A stretch of DNA of 64,000 bases from Aquila chrysaetos chrysaetos (GCF_900496995.4 NC_044013.1:42855554-42919553), one strand, 5' to 3'. Shown: positions 49,501-59,980, counted from the stretch's first letter. Notes: a model not told the origin generated them from the letters alone. Made by a program: numbers and translations.

Positions 49501-52500
49501 TCTGTTTCTACAGGTCCCAGACTCCGGAGGGGAGAACCAGGAAAGGGAAGATAAGAACAGAGTCAGCAGTACTGGAGACCAGTAATGCTCAGCCTGAGCC
49601 AGGCAAACTCTGACTCATAACTAAGGCTGCTGACACAAGAGGCTACGCCAGCAAACAGCCGCTGGCACTTTCAAGTGCCTAGAAACAAGCTGGAGGACTG
49701 AGACCCCTTTGAAATTGTGACCCCTTTCTCTGAGCCCCTCTGAATTTTGGTTGACAACAGCGCAACAGAAGCCCAACTTTTCTCCCCCATCTTTGCTAAA
49801 ACCACTTTGTTTGGCGTCCATCCCTCTGCACCGCTGCTTCTCCATCAGTAACGTGGCAGCCCTGAGACACAGCACTTCTCCCCGAAACCCTCCGGGCTCC
49901 CAGCTGTGCCCGCGGCTGCAGCAGGCCCTCACCGGTGAGACCACGGTCAAGAGCTCATTGCAAGGCACCTGACGACTCTTCAATAAGACCTCTCGCTCCC
50001 TTGCTGCTGCTGCTCCTCATCTAGGTGCTGTGTTCAGATTTCAGCCTGCTACCAAAACGTCCCATTTTCCTTCCTATTCACACAGACTGGGCCACATTGT
50101 CTTCTTAAAGAAAGACTAAACCGTATTTTACAAGCATGCTATTCATAAAGGATACTGAAATGCTTCATGATTAGAAATCAGAAGATCATAATACGCTCCA
50201 GAGGAGTGAGAGCTAAGCAAGCCCTCCTGGGATTTCAATTTCAGGGTTTTAGAGACCCTAGCTCCTACTTTGATACTCTCTCTGCTGAGCTATCCTCACT
50301 ACACCAGCACACCACACACTCTTCATACCTTATCTGTAGACGATGTCACCATTCACTATTAACAACAAAAATACTCAAATCTCCATTTTCTCAACCAGAA
50401 GATGATGACAGATTAATGCCATATCTGTAAAAGCAAAGGAAAATCAGCCTTCACATAAACTATCCCTCCTTAGCACCAACCAATACAGACCATTAGTGGT
50501 TTCAGCATGATGGGCTTATCTGTAACTCTTAGAAAATCAGTGACCTCAGCATCCAAACCTGAAATAAATTAGAGAAATGACAAGGTGATCCTCTTGCCTG
50601 ATACAATCTAGGGAGCAGACATGCTTTATTCCTACTTTATGGAGACAGATGGCTTACAACGAAGTGAGTATTTCCTTTCAACAAAACCATCGCAGCTCCT
50701 GTAACGCAGAAAGGAAGGTTGGAAAGACCCTCAAGAAATCTTGTCGTTCATCTGCCAAGCCCCAAAGAAGAATCGACCATAACTAAACAATACCTGGCAG
50801 ACGTTTCTCAAAACAACAACTTCTCAAACCTCTATGGATAATTTACATTGTGCTTTAATTTGCTATTCCAGTGCTTACTGAAACCCTGAATCAGCTTGAG
50901 ATAGTCATTTTAGCTGCATTTTAGTTACAAGTGACTCTTAGTGGACAGAAGAAAGAAATAAAGGGCCAGGATTTAGCAGTACTACAAAGGAAAAGAAAAC
51001 AGATCAAGACTGCTAAAAAAAAAATAAAACCATCATGGACAGCCTTATATACACACAGACCACCCCAGTGCCTTCAAGCCGCAAAGGTGCCGAGCACGTC
51101 GCATGCCGTCTCTGCTGCAGCACCAAAGCTGGCAGGCTGGACTGATGTAAAACTCCTGTTGTACCTTTCTGTAGAATTCAGGATAAAGTGCAGAAAAGCA
51201 CTGGCTCTGACAGGTGGAGTGGCCACCAACAGCACACGATTGAATACTGACTCTGCTCCAACGTCTGAGGAGCTTTCACCTGGGCAGACGACCAGCTGAG
51301 CCATTTCTATATGAGATGGTGTCTCAATGCTTTTCCATTGGGCTTTGGCATTTTTAAGAAATAGGGAGACAAAGTCATGTGTTCTGATAAGCCGTTATTT
51401 GCAAGTTGAACAGCTTCTGTGTCGCAGCCCAGGGCAAAAAGTGGCACTGACGACAGGCAGGATCCAACCCCACCTGCTCCAACACACAGGAGGAAATCAC
51501 TGTCTCCCCTTCTGGCCCCGGGACAGTGTGGCACACTGAAGTCTGCAGAAACACAGCGAACGATGACGTGCTTTGAATGTACTGGTCAGGAAAGAATGGT
51601 CAACATGAGCTGACTTAATAAGCTGTATTATAAACAAACTATGTACTCTTAAAACAAAACAAAAAGCCCAGACACTTGATGTGCCCACAGAAGAGACTCC
51701 AAGACCCCACTTCACCACTCACAAACAGGTCTCAGATCCTCAGCATGCAAGTGATCTGCAAACTTCTGTAAGTCGGACAACACACTGCTTGTATTTTATA
51801 TGCGCTAGAAACTGAAGCAAAGACAGGTTAAATGACTCCATATCACACACTGAGTCATGGCAAAACCGGATCTATTGGTTAATTACCAGTCTGTTAGGTA
51901 AGTGTATTTGCTCAACACCAGTTCACGTAACATTCCTCGATCCCCGTGACGAGAACAACAGCCCGCTGCTGCACCTTCATCCCAGCACTGTGCCAGGGGT
52001 TGTTTTCCCAGGCTGCTCACACTAGTCAGCTCTCTTCTCAAGGAAATGAATGGAAATGTGCAGATTACCCTTCAGAATCTTATCTTCATACTTGAAAAAG
52101 GAAAGGAGGTAAGAATCCAAGGGTATCTGCCCATCATAGCAAAATACACATGCACAGGAGTTGGAAGCTTTCCTCGATCACCGGAATTGGCCGCACCAGG
52201 GATGTTATCCCTGCCATCTCTGAATTCACACAGACATTGCTCTCAGACATACAGCAGGGCTCTTCCCAAAGTTAACATCTAACTCATGGAGTCAGCATGC
52301 CAGTAGCCCGAGAGGAAGAGCAGGTTCTGGGAGCAGGCCACATCCTCCTCCAGCACACAATACAGCATCACTGCAATTCCGCCCACCTTCATAACAAAAA
52401 ACTTGAACCTACAGCATCATCTGCCAATGGTCCAGGCACGCACTGAATGTGCATTCCTCATCAAAAATACTTGGTATCATCTCTGTTCACTCAGCTTCCT

Positions 52501-55500
52501 GCAAATGGACAAGAGCTCGATCCCCATCACGCCTAAAACTACAGCATGTCCGCATTAGCAAGATCCTGCCAGGATCCTGAACCAGGGAGCATTTTGTGCT
52601 GCTGTGGCAAAACCTGGTGTCTTCTGAGATGCACACATACTCAGAGATTGGTCTGGAGACTTCATGAGCAAGGATGCACTTCTACCAAGTTAGATGGGTA
52701 TATGAAGGAAACAGAATCCAGAATGTGACCAAATTTTCTTCTACATACAACCCTGAGCATAGAAACACAGAGGAAACGACTTACTTTATCAGGTGCTGCT
52801 ACGACAAAGATCAGAGGCTGAAGGACAGACAGCGAAAGCCCAAGGGAATCTTTACCTAGCAAGTAGAGTGAATTGTACCATCTGCGATAAGACAGACCTG
52901 ATTTCAGTACGAAACACTCCTTATTCATCCCTATCCCATCCTCTGCAATGTAACGCAGGCAGCTTTCAGTTAGGAGATGTTGTGATGTTCAGCGAGTCTT
53001 GGGGCTTTCTACACTCCAAACTCCACATCCAGCTAGACAGGAGACGGGGAACCAGAAAGCTCAACTTCTTGCCTTATCAAGGCACAGCTTTAGGTAAGGC
53101 ACCTCAGCTCTTCCACCTGGGACCTTTCAGAAGTGCTACAAAACTCAACTAAGGACTATAAAATGCTTTGATGTCCCTTTGTGAAACAATTTATCAGCCA
53201 ATGGAAGGAAAGTTTGGGGTCTTTTTGGCAAGGAAGGCCTGCAAACTTTGTATGCTGTATTTAGTACTTGCATTGTCATTCCCTTTCTAAGCATACCTAG
53301 ACGCCTGTATGTGTAGAGAAGACAGGAGGGGATGAAGATGGGAAATGAAGGACAACTTACGTGCAGTTTTACTTCTTCCCTCAGACTGCAGCTGCATGTG
53401 TGGCTCTGCCCTGAACCGGAGCCCCCAAACCAGCATGCAGGGTGGGCAGCCAGCACGCTCCCCAGCACTAGATATCTCAAATACCTCAAAAGCAAAAAGT
53501 TAAAAACAAAGAAACCCTTTCACATATCGAATGTGGGACTCTCTGCCACAAGATACCACTAGAGGATTGGAGCTCTCTTCAATTTAAAAAGGAAAAAAAA
53601 AGTTTTGATATTTATATAGCTTTGCCAGGTTTCGGGGAGTTCAGCATTTTATAGACAAAATTCAACTGGTGTCCCCCAACTTCCAGCCCTGCTGTTGGCT
53701 CATGATGCAGTGCTGCCTCCCAAACAATGAGATAAAAAAGTTACTTTAGTGCATCAGGAGAGATGAACTGTGCAGACAACATCGGATTTGGAAGGGGTCC
53801 TCTGCTGCAGCCAGTGTGACTCCCTTACCCTCCAGCACCAGGCCTGATTGCCTATACCAGGTTTGCACTCCTCATAAAGTAAAAAAAGGGGAAAAAAAAA
53901 AAAAAAGGAGAAGGTGAGCACAACAGCTAGTCTAGCACTTGAGTAACAAGATAGGTTAGGATTACGTGAGGCAATTATTTTCCAGAAGCCAGCCTGCTGT
54001 CAAGCTTATTCTGTGGTTTCAGCAGACCTATGCAGACTCCAGAAAGTGAAGCTTGCATTCATGTCTAGCGAAGCTATTTCTACCTGCCCTGGTGGCACTG
54101 GCATCCTGCAGAGCTGCAGCATAGCTCTGGTGTACCTGGAAGCCTTTGGAAAAAGATAAACACCGCACTCTTTGTCGGGAGGTGCTTTAACTTCTCCTGG
54201 AAGAAATCCAGGTGGATGTGCTGCCTGCAGCACACCAGCGATGACTGAAGACATGGCCACAGGCGCCCAGAAGTGCTCAGGACCTGCGTGCCTCCCAAGC
54301 TGGCCAGACAAAAGCCAGCTGTGGCCTAAAAGCCCTACGGGTTTTCTGGAGATGTGTCTCAACATCATACTCATGAGACCTGTAAAGAGACACCAGAGGA
54401 GGACCACACTGAGTGCAGCACCAAGCCGTTGCCGAAACAGAGATGCTGGGTGTGAGCTGGTCCTCTTCCTCACCCATCAGCATGAGGTAGGTGGCACTAC
54501 GGACAAAGGAAATCTTTCTGGTCACCACACATCTTGTTATCAATCCCATGCAATTAAGATGTGCGCCAAAATGGCAGTTAGATGAGATGGGAAAAGACCA
54601 GAACTATGCTTACTGTTGGGTCACCACCCTTGCTGGCAATGTTCAAAAAAATGATAGGCAATAAACATCATTGAGCAGCATCAAGCAAAGCAGAGCACGC
54701 AAGCTGAGCAGGTCGTAGATGAGTATCTATGGGAAAAACCCTAAGAAAACAAATATTCATTACTTGCAATTATAAATAGATTTGTTTTCTTAGATCATGA
54801 AACATTCTTGGATTAACCTAAATTCAAAGAAATCAGCCACCCTCTAATTCAAGTCAAATGTCTCTGGAGTTTGCAAGTAACAGACAGAAAAAGGATCTCA
54901 GTTTGTGGGTTTGTGTATGTGCAAACATATGCATTTATGTGCATGTGAGCCACTTGCTTACAGAAAAAGGTTTAGCAGCAGCAGCAACATTATGAAGCAT
55001 GAAAGCACAGATGTGGATGAGACAAGAGTGCTTCAAAACCCTGACTCCCAAAACAATCAGAAACGCTGAAGTATGTGGCCAACATGGTGTACGTCCAGGG
55101 TGTGTCTGTTATTGTTTGCATTCCCACGGCATTAATATTATAAGAAGAAATGCATAGCATCAACTAACCCCCTCACCTCCCCCAAATCCGTTGGTTTTTT
55201 CCCCCACAAATTAATGAGATCCAAGTAACATTATTACTAGTATCTTCATTTACATAACATTTGTCATCATGTAGGAGAACGGGTCTGCTGAGCCTATAAA
55301 CAGGAATACAGATGACGAACCAAACCACTGAAGTTTCATTTTCGTTACATCGCTGCATATCTACATAAATCCGTCATACGCATTTGTAAGAAACTATTTA
55401 CGAGTCATACAAGCCCAGCACAAAGCACGCAGCAAAACCAAGCATACTCACAGGATCAAACTGGGATGTGCAACGAGCACATAGGCAGAAGAACCTCCAA

Positions 55501-58500
55501 AAACCACTATTTTAACTCAGTCAATAGCAGAAATGCTTATGTTGTGGAAGCGTCATCAAGAGTGAGGATTCTATAGATGTAAAAATTAGTAGATGTGTCT
55601 GGGTAGTTGTTTAATTAATAAGCATACAATTTCCTCTAACTTAGTCTGTTACTTGCATTTCATTTGCTCCCAGTTTACTTGGGAGATAACAAACCAATCA
55701 CTTGTGCTGCGTCCTTCAAATCCAGGAAGCGTTTTAGCGAAGTCTGAACTCAGCTTTAATAACGAACGGCACAACTCAAGGATCCCGACAGCACTGAAGT
55801 CTTTTTCGCCCCTGAGGTCCCAATCACAACTGTACCACGTTGCTGTACTCTATCAAGCTGTTACTCTTAAGAGTACATCTCAAGCTGATGTATTTAGACT
55901 CTACTTTTTTCAGCAATTTGAAACGATGTTCTCTGAAATATTAATACATATAATATGTAATATTCAACAGGCTTTTGGGTAAACATCTTGTAAACACAGT
56001 CTGAACCATATTGTAGGCAGTCCCTGATTACCTAGGGACACAAGTGACACCGCTGTGTACAGGCTGACGGCAGGGCGGGTTCCATGTTAAAAGCCGCCTG
56101 GGTTTCCCTGCAGTGGGTCAGAGTGGCCCGTGGCAGGACTTCAGCCCAGCCGCACAGGCAAACCCAAACAGTGTGTCGCAAACAACCGACCAAAGCAATA
56201 AATGGCCCTCAGAGAGCTGAAGGCACAGAACAAGACTTGCTCTGCTTATAAATTAAGAAATGCAAAGCCTACGTGGTTTAATTTTCCACCGGCGTAAGAG
56301 GCTGAAGGAGCAGGAAAAGCCACACATGTACCTGCCAGAAAACGAAATAGACCTGAGCAAAGGCAGCGGTCACGGCCAGGGAAACAGGATGTTCTGCAGC
56401 ACTTGTGTCAGGTTTGAAAGCGCCTGGATGCCACGTGTGCCCTCGTGAAAACCAGCACCTCGATGAACACAGCAGGACCCGACTCCAAAGTCGAGTGCTG
56501 CTTTATTTGCAGACCTGCAAAATGCAGCATGCGCAGCATGAGGCAGCACGCAGGTGCCCGGGGACAGCACCCCCCTGCCTGCACTGCTGGCCTTCTCCTG
56601 GCGCTTCAGGGGTCTCCGGTGTCACATGTAGCATCGTGCGCTACGTGGAAGGAGAGGGTAGATGTTGGGGTAGATTTTGTTCTCACAGCTTTGCAGACAC
56701 CACTTTCCTCCCTGAAGGACGTGATTCCATGTCAGGTTAGTCCACGGAGCTCTCCCAGCAGCTGTACCCTGCACTACTCCCCAAAGCTTGAGATTATTCA
56801 GCCTGCACCCCAGTAACTATCAACCACAAAAAGAAGTACAAAGCAGTGACAAGAGCTGCTGGCCTGACCTCCCGGCAAGTCCAAGGAGAATGTGAAGATC
56901 CAACTGCTGTATGCTTTCAGGGAATCCTTCTTCATCTCTTCTTTTCAGAAAGCTCTCCTTCTCAGTCACAAACCACACACAGAGACGGTCCTCCACCACC
57001 TCTGTCCAGCTGGGAAGCAGCCACGGCGCTCTCCAGGCAGGCAGAACGAGCAGCTATGCCTCACACACTGCGTTTTCATGTGCAAGTACTGCAGCGCTCC
57101 ACGTCGCTGGGAATTCCCACGAAGGGGACCGGCCGTACCTTAACCCTCTTCCCTGCCAAAGCCATTCTGCTCTCCTCTCTCTAAAAGCTTTCTGGCTTTT
57201 CCTTCTATCCGTCTTCTTCCTCATAAAGACAGGGTGATGAACGTCTGCCTGAATGGAAGACTTTTTCCTCCTTTATTCCCAGGTTTGAAAAAAGCAACAG
57301 CTTAAATATTTACAGTATTTTACCACCTCGTTGGCGGGAAAGCCTGGACACCAGCTGGGCAGACCCACAAGGAATGACCACAGACCACGCTCACCGTCGC
57401 GTTAGCAGGGATTCCTGAGCAGGTTCCCGTCCTGCTCTCCTGCCCGAGGCCAAGCACTCCGCAGCACTTCCGTCAGCTTTCGACCCAGCAGCCTTAAATC
57501 GGTTTTATTTTACATTTTTAATGTTGTTCCTAAACTGGATGGATTTTCAGGCCAGGCTGCACCCCCAGAGTTACGCAGTGTAACTGTGGGTGTAACGCAG
57601 ACCGTAAAGCTTCTCTGAACACACATTTGAAGGGGGAGGAGAGGAAGAAGGCGGTGAGGGAAGGAAGCCAATCTAGAACGCTTTATTGTTGCCCAAACAG
57701 TCTTTCCCAGCTATTTCTCTGCTTGTGCTCTCCCCTGACATCTTCCTGTTACCCAAAGTTCAGGCGACGGGCTCCTCCCTCTCATGCCACACATCTTCCT
57801 GGTGCTCACGACTTCCCTGAAGTAGCCACGTTTGCACTGACGCTGCTGCTCCACCAGCCAGTTCGGCCCTGACATGTCTGTTGCAGCAGAAATGGTAACT
57901 GTGTGTGTCACAGCAGAACACAAAGCACCCGGTCACAACCGAGGGAGCGCTGCGCTGGGTGCTGTGCAAACTCACCCAGGCAGCTCCTGCCTGGAGCGGG
58001 CTTTGGTATAAAACAGCATCTCCACACATCCTCGCGTGCTGCTCCTTGCAACTAGAAAGCCCACCCGATTTCTTTTTCCTGGTGCATTGCCTTGCCCACA
58101 CCCCACTTGGAAACAATTTCTGCCTTCAGGGGCCACCCAACACGACGCAGCCAGGTCACTTCTGCCCCTCCTGCCTCGCAATCGACACTTCTTCCTACGT
58201 GTCCCAGACCCTCACTTGTCGCATCCGTTTACAGAACGCTCTCACGGTGTGGGGTAGCTGGATAATAATTAAAATCTTTTCCAGCAGCAGAAGATATAAT
58301 AAACGGCCCTGCTTAATACCAGTTCTCCAAGGTTTAACCTCTGCTACACCCAGAGCACAGCCACCATCTGTGAGCCACAGAGCTGCGGATACGAAGAGCC
58401 ACTGAGCACGCCTGAGGAGAAAGGCGATGAAATTGTCAGGGGCTTAACAGAGGCGCACGGGGCTCCGTCACGCACCCTGCTCGGGGCTGCAGGGGCAGCT

Positions 58501-59875
58501 CCCGCCTCGGCTGGGCTGGGAGAAGAGGACCCCCATAGTCCGTAAATCCACGGTTTTTGTTTCTTATTCAGGAAGCCTCTTGCCCCTGCACGTCTCCGAG
58601 CTGTCTTGCTTCATAACATCTACTATCTCCTGCATGACTCATCACTGAAACAATGGGTTTGCAGCTACAGCCCGGCAGTGACACACAAAGAGCTGCTGCT
58701 CCCTCCCGCTCCTGCCGCAGGTACACGCTCGTGTCACTGAGCTAATGCTGCATCACAGCTCCGTCGCCCCTTGCAGCGCGCACACCGAACGGAACGGAAC
58801 GGAACGGAACGATCCGGCGGGGATCCTCCCCAGGAGCCATCAGCAAGGCGGCGTCTCCGCCGAGCCCGGCCGCCGCTGCCAGACAGCCGGGCCCCGGGAG
58901 AAGCGGGGAGCCCGGGGCAGGGCCGGCCGGCGCCCGCTGCCGCAACGACGCGCACGGGGGCCGGCGGGGGAGAGGGGCAGGGCGGGCGGGCGGGCGGAGC
59001 CGACGGCGCCGGGGCGGGCGCTGCGGATCGGCGGAACCGGGCGGCCGCCGCGGGGGCTTCCCCGGCCCGGCGCCGCTGCCCGCCCCCCCCGGGCGGGCGG
59101 GCGGGCGGGGGATCCCGCAGGCCCGCGCCGGGTACACCCGGCGGAGCGAGGGAGGCCGGGGCCGGGGCCCCCCGCCGGGGATGGGGGCCGGGGGCCGGGG
59201 TCGGTCGGTCGGTCGGTCGGTCGGCCGCCCGGCGAGCCGGGGCCGGGCCGGGACTCCCCGCCGGGGCGGGCGCCGCTCCACCGCGCGCGCGGGCGGGCGG
59301 GGCCGCGCGCACGTGGTGGCGGGCGGCGCCTGGGCGCGTCACGCGGCGCGGCCCCGCCCCCGGCCCCTCCGCCGCAGCCGCCGCCGCCGCCGGCGCGGGG
59401 ACACGCAGCGCGCGGCGGCGGCGCGCCCGCGGGAGGGGCGGGGGCGGCCGGAGCCCCCCCACGCACCCCCACCACCCCCCCCGGCGCGTTCCGGTGGACC
59501 GGGGAGCCCCCGCCGGGGCCGCCTTGCGCTCCTCCACCACCCCCCACCCCCGCCCTGTCACTTCCCCGCGCGGCGGCAGCCGCCCGCCCCGGGCTTCCCC
59601 CGCCGCCGCCGCCGCCCCCGGCCGGGCCCCGGCGGCAGCGCCTCGCAACCGGCCGCGCCCCCGCCCGCGGCCTGACACCCCCGCCCCCCCCACCTCCTCC
59701 ACAAGCTGCCGGCGCGGCCGGGCCGGCGCCGCCCCCGCCGCCGTCCCCGCGGCCGTCCGCGGGCTGTCAGGCGGCGGCCCCGGCGCGGCCCCGGCCCCTT
59801 ACCACGTGCGGTCTGCTGCTGCTGCGCCTGCCACTCCAGGAACCGCGCCGCCTCCAGCAGCGTCTCGATGCTCAT
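15874..59875 (-). CDS. MNT: MNT, MAX-network transcriptional repressor (spliced, 6 coding exons)
   Basis: Nuclear bHLH-leucine-zipper protein that dimerises with MAX, binds CACGTG E-boxes and recruits SIN3/HDAC corepressors, opposing MYC. Join (minus): 59875-59803, 44262-43686, 40674-40633, 39902-39791, 18382-18190, 16589-15874; 1713 nt, 570 residues plus stop, close to the roughly 580 residues of mammalian MNT. Intron phases are 1, 2, 2, 0, 1, all GT/AG. Residues 1-24 form the SIN3-interaction helix (MSIETLLEAARFLEW). About 45-215 are Pro-rich. The basic region has H224, E228 and R232, the class-B E-box readers. HLH runs to about 268 and the zipper to about 303. The C-terminus is Gln/His/Val-rich and ends FPVSTLKLA. 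The start has G at -3. The frame stays open for 154 codons upstream, but the known SIN3 motif starts at this ATG. Confidence 0.97.
16590..18189 (-). other. MNT: MNT intron 5 (1.6 kb)
   Basis: Bounded by the exon 5 donor GTGCCC and the exon 6 acceptor TTTTCCAG. No coding exon, repeat or strong regulatory motif was recognised inside it. Confidence 0.9.
18190..18382 (-). CDS. MNT: MNT coding exon 5 (leucine zipper)
   Basis: 193 nt, phase 0 in, phase 1 out, encoding residues 269-332. Helix 2 continues as TLKRKEKEYEHEMERLAREK into the zipper (IATQQRLAELKNELSQWMDI), which pairs with MAX, then EIDRIIRQTVQPEDDQASTS. The acceptor is CCTTTAG|ACTTTAAAG and the donor GCATCAG|GTGCCC. It is separated from exon 4 by an intron of 21.4 kb. 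Confidence 0.96.
20835..20964. repeat. 22-bp perfect inverted repeat with an 86-bp loop
   Basis: The left arm 20835-20856 (begins CAGTTCTGTCCC) is the exact reverse complement of the right arm 20943-20964 (ends GGGACAGAACTG). No transposon ends or target-site duplications were recognised. It could fold as a hairpin in the MNT pre-mRNA. Confidence 0.85.
22691..22717. repeat. A27 mononucleotide run
   Basis: Uninterrupted A27 on the plus strand inside MNT intron 4 (a T run in the MNT pre-mRNA). No adjoining SINE or LINE body was recognised. Confidence 0.95.
23876..23894. repeat. A19 mononucleotide run
   Basis: Simple A run in MNT intron 4, with no retroelement body recognised next to it. Confidence 0.95.
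25600..26040. promoter_or_regulatory. AT-rich enhancer-like block in MNT intron 4
   Basis: A 440-base stretch with many homeodomain-type cores (TAATTA/ATTA, e.g. GTAATTAAATTGC, CAATTATGAG, CTGATTAAAAATTCC) and no simple repeats. Composition differs from the GC-mixed sequence on both sides. It reads like a conserved vertebrate noncoding element, but that is an impression; conservation was not measured. Confidence 0.3.
26540..27300. promoter_or_regulatory. GC-rich island in MNT intron 4
   Basis: About 750 bases rich in CpG (GCGCCGGTTCC, GCGGCCGACGTCGCTGCCGC, GGGCGGACGCGGC). It contains two RFX-type X-boxes at 26853-26890 and a CACGTG E-box at 27076-27081. Several long open frames overlap on both strands, none recognisable; they reflect GC content. 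It may be an internal promoter or an enhancer. Confidence 0.5.
26853..26890. promoter_or_regulatory. Tandem RFX X-box motifs
   Basis: GTTGCCACGGGAAC (26853-26866) and GTTTCCATGGTAAC (26877-26890), with starts 24 bases apart. The second matches the palindromic RFX-family consensus GTTNCCATGGNAAC at every defined position; the first differs at two. They sit inside the intron 4 CpG-rich island. Confidence 0.65.
28519..28545. promoter_or_regulatory. Perfect 12-bp palindrome with FOX and homeodomain cores
   Basis: Arms CCAAACAAATTA (28519-28530) and TAATTTGTTTGG (28534-28545) are exact reverse complements around a TTT spacer. Each arm carries a forkhead-type core (CAAACA/TGTTTG) next to an ATTA homeodomain core. 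It lies in an AT-rich, repeat-free block (28260-28650) of MNT intron 4 that looks enhancer-like. Confidence 0.6.
32568..32591. repeat. A24 mononucleotide run
   Basis: Uninterrupted A24 in MNT intron 4, with no retroelement body recognised next to it. Confidence 0.95.
34839..34924. repeat. 41-bp tandem duplication
   Basis: Two adjacent copies of a 41-base unit (starts TTTGTCTAATATTTTGTAAG; 34839-34879 and 34880-34920) with two differences (ATGTTAC versus ACGTTAT), then the first four bases of a third copy. It looks like a fairly recent local duplication in intron 4. Confidence 0.95.
36660..37880. promoter_or_regulatory. CpG island inside MNT intron 4
   Basis: A 0.9-kb core (36.7-37.5 kb) has very high GC and CpG density, like a promoter island, with a CACGTG E-box at 37033-37038 and a possible plus-strand donor CAG|GTAAAC near 37777. 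It lies between the exons for the HLH and the zipper. The 355-codon plus-strand open frame here (36678-37745) is Pro/Arg/Gly-rich with no recognisable domain and is probably a composition effect. An internal MNT promoter or an antisense noncoding transcript is possible. Confidence 0.5.
39791..39902 (-). CDS. MNT: MNT coding exon 4 (helix-loop-helix)
   Basis: 112 nt, phase 2 in, phase 0 out, encoding residues 231-268: RRAHLKECFETLKRNIPNV, the loop DDKKTSN, and helix 2 LSVLRSALRYIQ. The acceptor is TTTAG|ACGTGCG and the donor ATCCAG|GTACGT. R232, the third class-B reader of CACGTG, is in this exon. The sequence is almost invariant relative to the remembered mammalian protein, with Ser262 in place of a Thr. 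Confidence 0.96.
39903..40632 (-). other. MNT: MNT intron 3 (730 bp)
   Basis: Bounded by donor GTGCGT and acceptor TTTAG. It contains an (AAAC)n tract at 40495-40516 and an A21 run at 40555-40575 (T-rich in the pre-mRNA), close downstream of the exon 3 donor. Confidence 0.95.
40495..40575. repeat. (AAAC)n tract and A21 run
   Basis: A tetranucleotide tract at 40495-40516 and an uninterrupted A21 at 40555-40575. In the MNT pre-mRNA these become (GUUU)n and U21, 58-78 bases downstream of the exon 3 donor for the U run. Confidence 0.9.
40633..40674 (-). CDS. MNT: MNT coding exon 3 (42-nt basic-region exon)
   Basis: A short exon encoding VGTREVHNKLEKN plus parts of the flanking Gly and Arg codons: most of the DNA-reading basic region, with H224 and E228. 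The acceptor is TTACAG|GGTTGGG and the donor AACAG|GTGCGT. The length is divisible by three and it is phase 2 on both sides, so skipping would keep the frame but remove the E-box readers. It is too short to show as a long open frame and was placed by splice sites plus homology. Confidence 0.95.
40675..43685 (-). other. MNT: MNT intron 2 (3.0 kb)
   Basis: Bounded by donor GTGAGT and acceptor GGTTACAG. It contains an old CR1-type LINE fragment at about 42.85-43.2 kb. No extra exon was recognised. Confidence 0.95.
42850..43197 (+). mobile_element. Old, diverged CR1-type LINE fragment
   Basis: Motifs in order match the 3' coding end and tail of ancient amniote CR1/L3-type elements: a GGAAAGACTGAACAG-like block, TTGTTCTCCCAGTCCAC, CCTTAAGAACAAGTTAGACA, AACACTAACC, and a terminal CAGTCCCTTCCAGCTGCA. 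It is diverged and interrupted by small indels, so it cannot encode protein. It is on the plus strand, antisense to MNT. Confidence 0.7.
43686..44262 (-). CDS. MNT: MNT coding exon 2 (Glu/Lys-rich linker and proline-rich region)
   Basis: 577 nt, phase 1 in and phase 2 out. The acceptor is TTTCAG|AGGAGAATG; an AG two bases further in would break the frame, which fixes the choice. It encodes EENEKHEKLRLEREQEQKK, then a Pro/Val/Ala-rich stretch with a run of seven prolines and an IPIPVV motif, then LGALKLAPAEDAKPNEQKKR just before the basic region. The Pro-rich part is the second repression region of MNT. The donor is GGAGG|GTGAGTGCG. The exon is locally GC-rich, unlike its intron flanks. Confidence 0.95.
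44471..44530. repeat. 30-bp tandem duplication
   Basis: Two adjacent copies of a 30-base unit ending CTACTTAAATATAAAC (44471-44500 and 44501-44530), with two differences (GCTCC/CCTCC and GCGCC/GCACC). It lies about 200 bases upstream of MNT exon 2 in the transcript direction. Confidence 0.95.
50711..50885 (-). mobile_element. Old CR1-type LINE 3'-end fragment
   Basis: The plus strand reads AAGGTTGGAAAGACCCTCAAG, then TTCATCTGCCAAGCCCC, ACCATAACTAAACAATACC, TGGCAGACGTTTCTC, and TGCTATTCCAGTGCTTACTG. This order resembles the reverse complement of older CR1 subfamilies, but it is diverged. It lies in the same direction as MNT, in intron 1. Confidence 0.55.
58791..58810. repeat. (GGAAC)4 pentanucleotide tract
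   Basis: Four perfect GGAAC units preceded by a near unit (CGAAC), at the intron-1 edge of the CpG island. Confidence 0.95.
59201..59224. repeat. (TCGG)6 tract in the CpG island
   Basis: Six perfect TCGG units in MNT intron 1 near exon 1. Neighbouring (GGGC)n tracts occur at about 58981-58997 and 59090-59108. Confidence 0.95.
59310..59315. promoter_or_regulatory. CACGTG E-box in the 5' part of intron 1
   Basis: Palindromic canonical E-box, the site class bound by MYC:MAX and MNT:MAX, in a GCGCGCACGTGGTGGCGG context, about 490 bases downstream of exon 1. Confidence 0.6.
59803..59808. promoter_or_regulatory. CACGTG E-box at the exon 1 / intron 1 junction
   Basis: The last six bases of MNT coding exon 1 are CACGTG, directly followed by the GTAAGG donor. 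The same bases encode Ala23-Arg24 and contribute the last exon base. It could allow feedback by MYC/MAX/MNT dimers. Confidence 0.6.
59803..59875 (-). CDS. MNT: MNT coding exon 1 (SIN3-interaction domain)
   Basis: 73 coding nt: start codon at 59875-59873, 24 full codons and one base of codon 25. It encodes the amphipathic SID helix (IETLLEAARFLEWQ) that docks into the PAH domain of SIN3, then a short Gln stretch. The donor reads CGTG|GTAAGG, and the last bases of the exon form a CACGTG E-box. The exon sits in the CpG-island promoter. Confidence 0.96.
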
Positions 59876-59980
59876 GGCGCGGGCCCCGGCCGCCGCCGCC
59901 GCCGCCTCCCCGGTAGCGCGGGCCCGGCCGCAGGCGCCGCGCCGCCCCGCGGCTCGCCCCGACGGCAGCAGCGCTGGCGA

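Larger units (their letters stand above)
44263..59802 (-). other. MNT: MNT intron 1 (15.5 kb)
   Basis: Bounded by donor GTAAGG and acceptor TCTTTCAG. Its 5' part (58.8-59.8 kb) belongs to the promoter CpG island. The rest is unique sequence with a 30-bp tandem duplication at 44.47 kb, an old CR1 fragment at 50.7 kb, and an A15 run at 53892-53906. Moderately GC-rich patches occur at 47.2-47.6, 48.4-49.0 and 56.4-57.1 kb. No additional exon was recognised. Confidence 0.93.

Noticed and set aside
53515..53605. Possible ancient LINE tail (GGACTCTCTGCCACAAGATA followed by an A-rich end)
   Set aside because: Resembles a block in old CR1/L3 elements, but it is too short and diverged to call without a repeat library.
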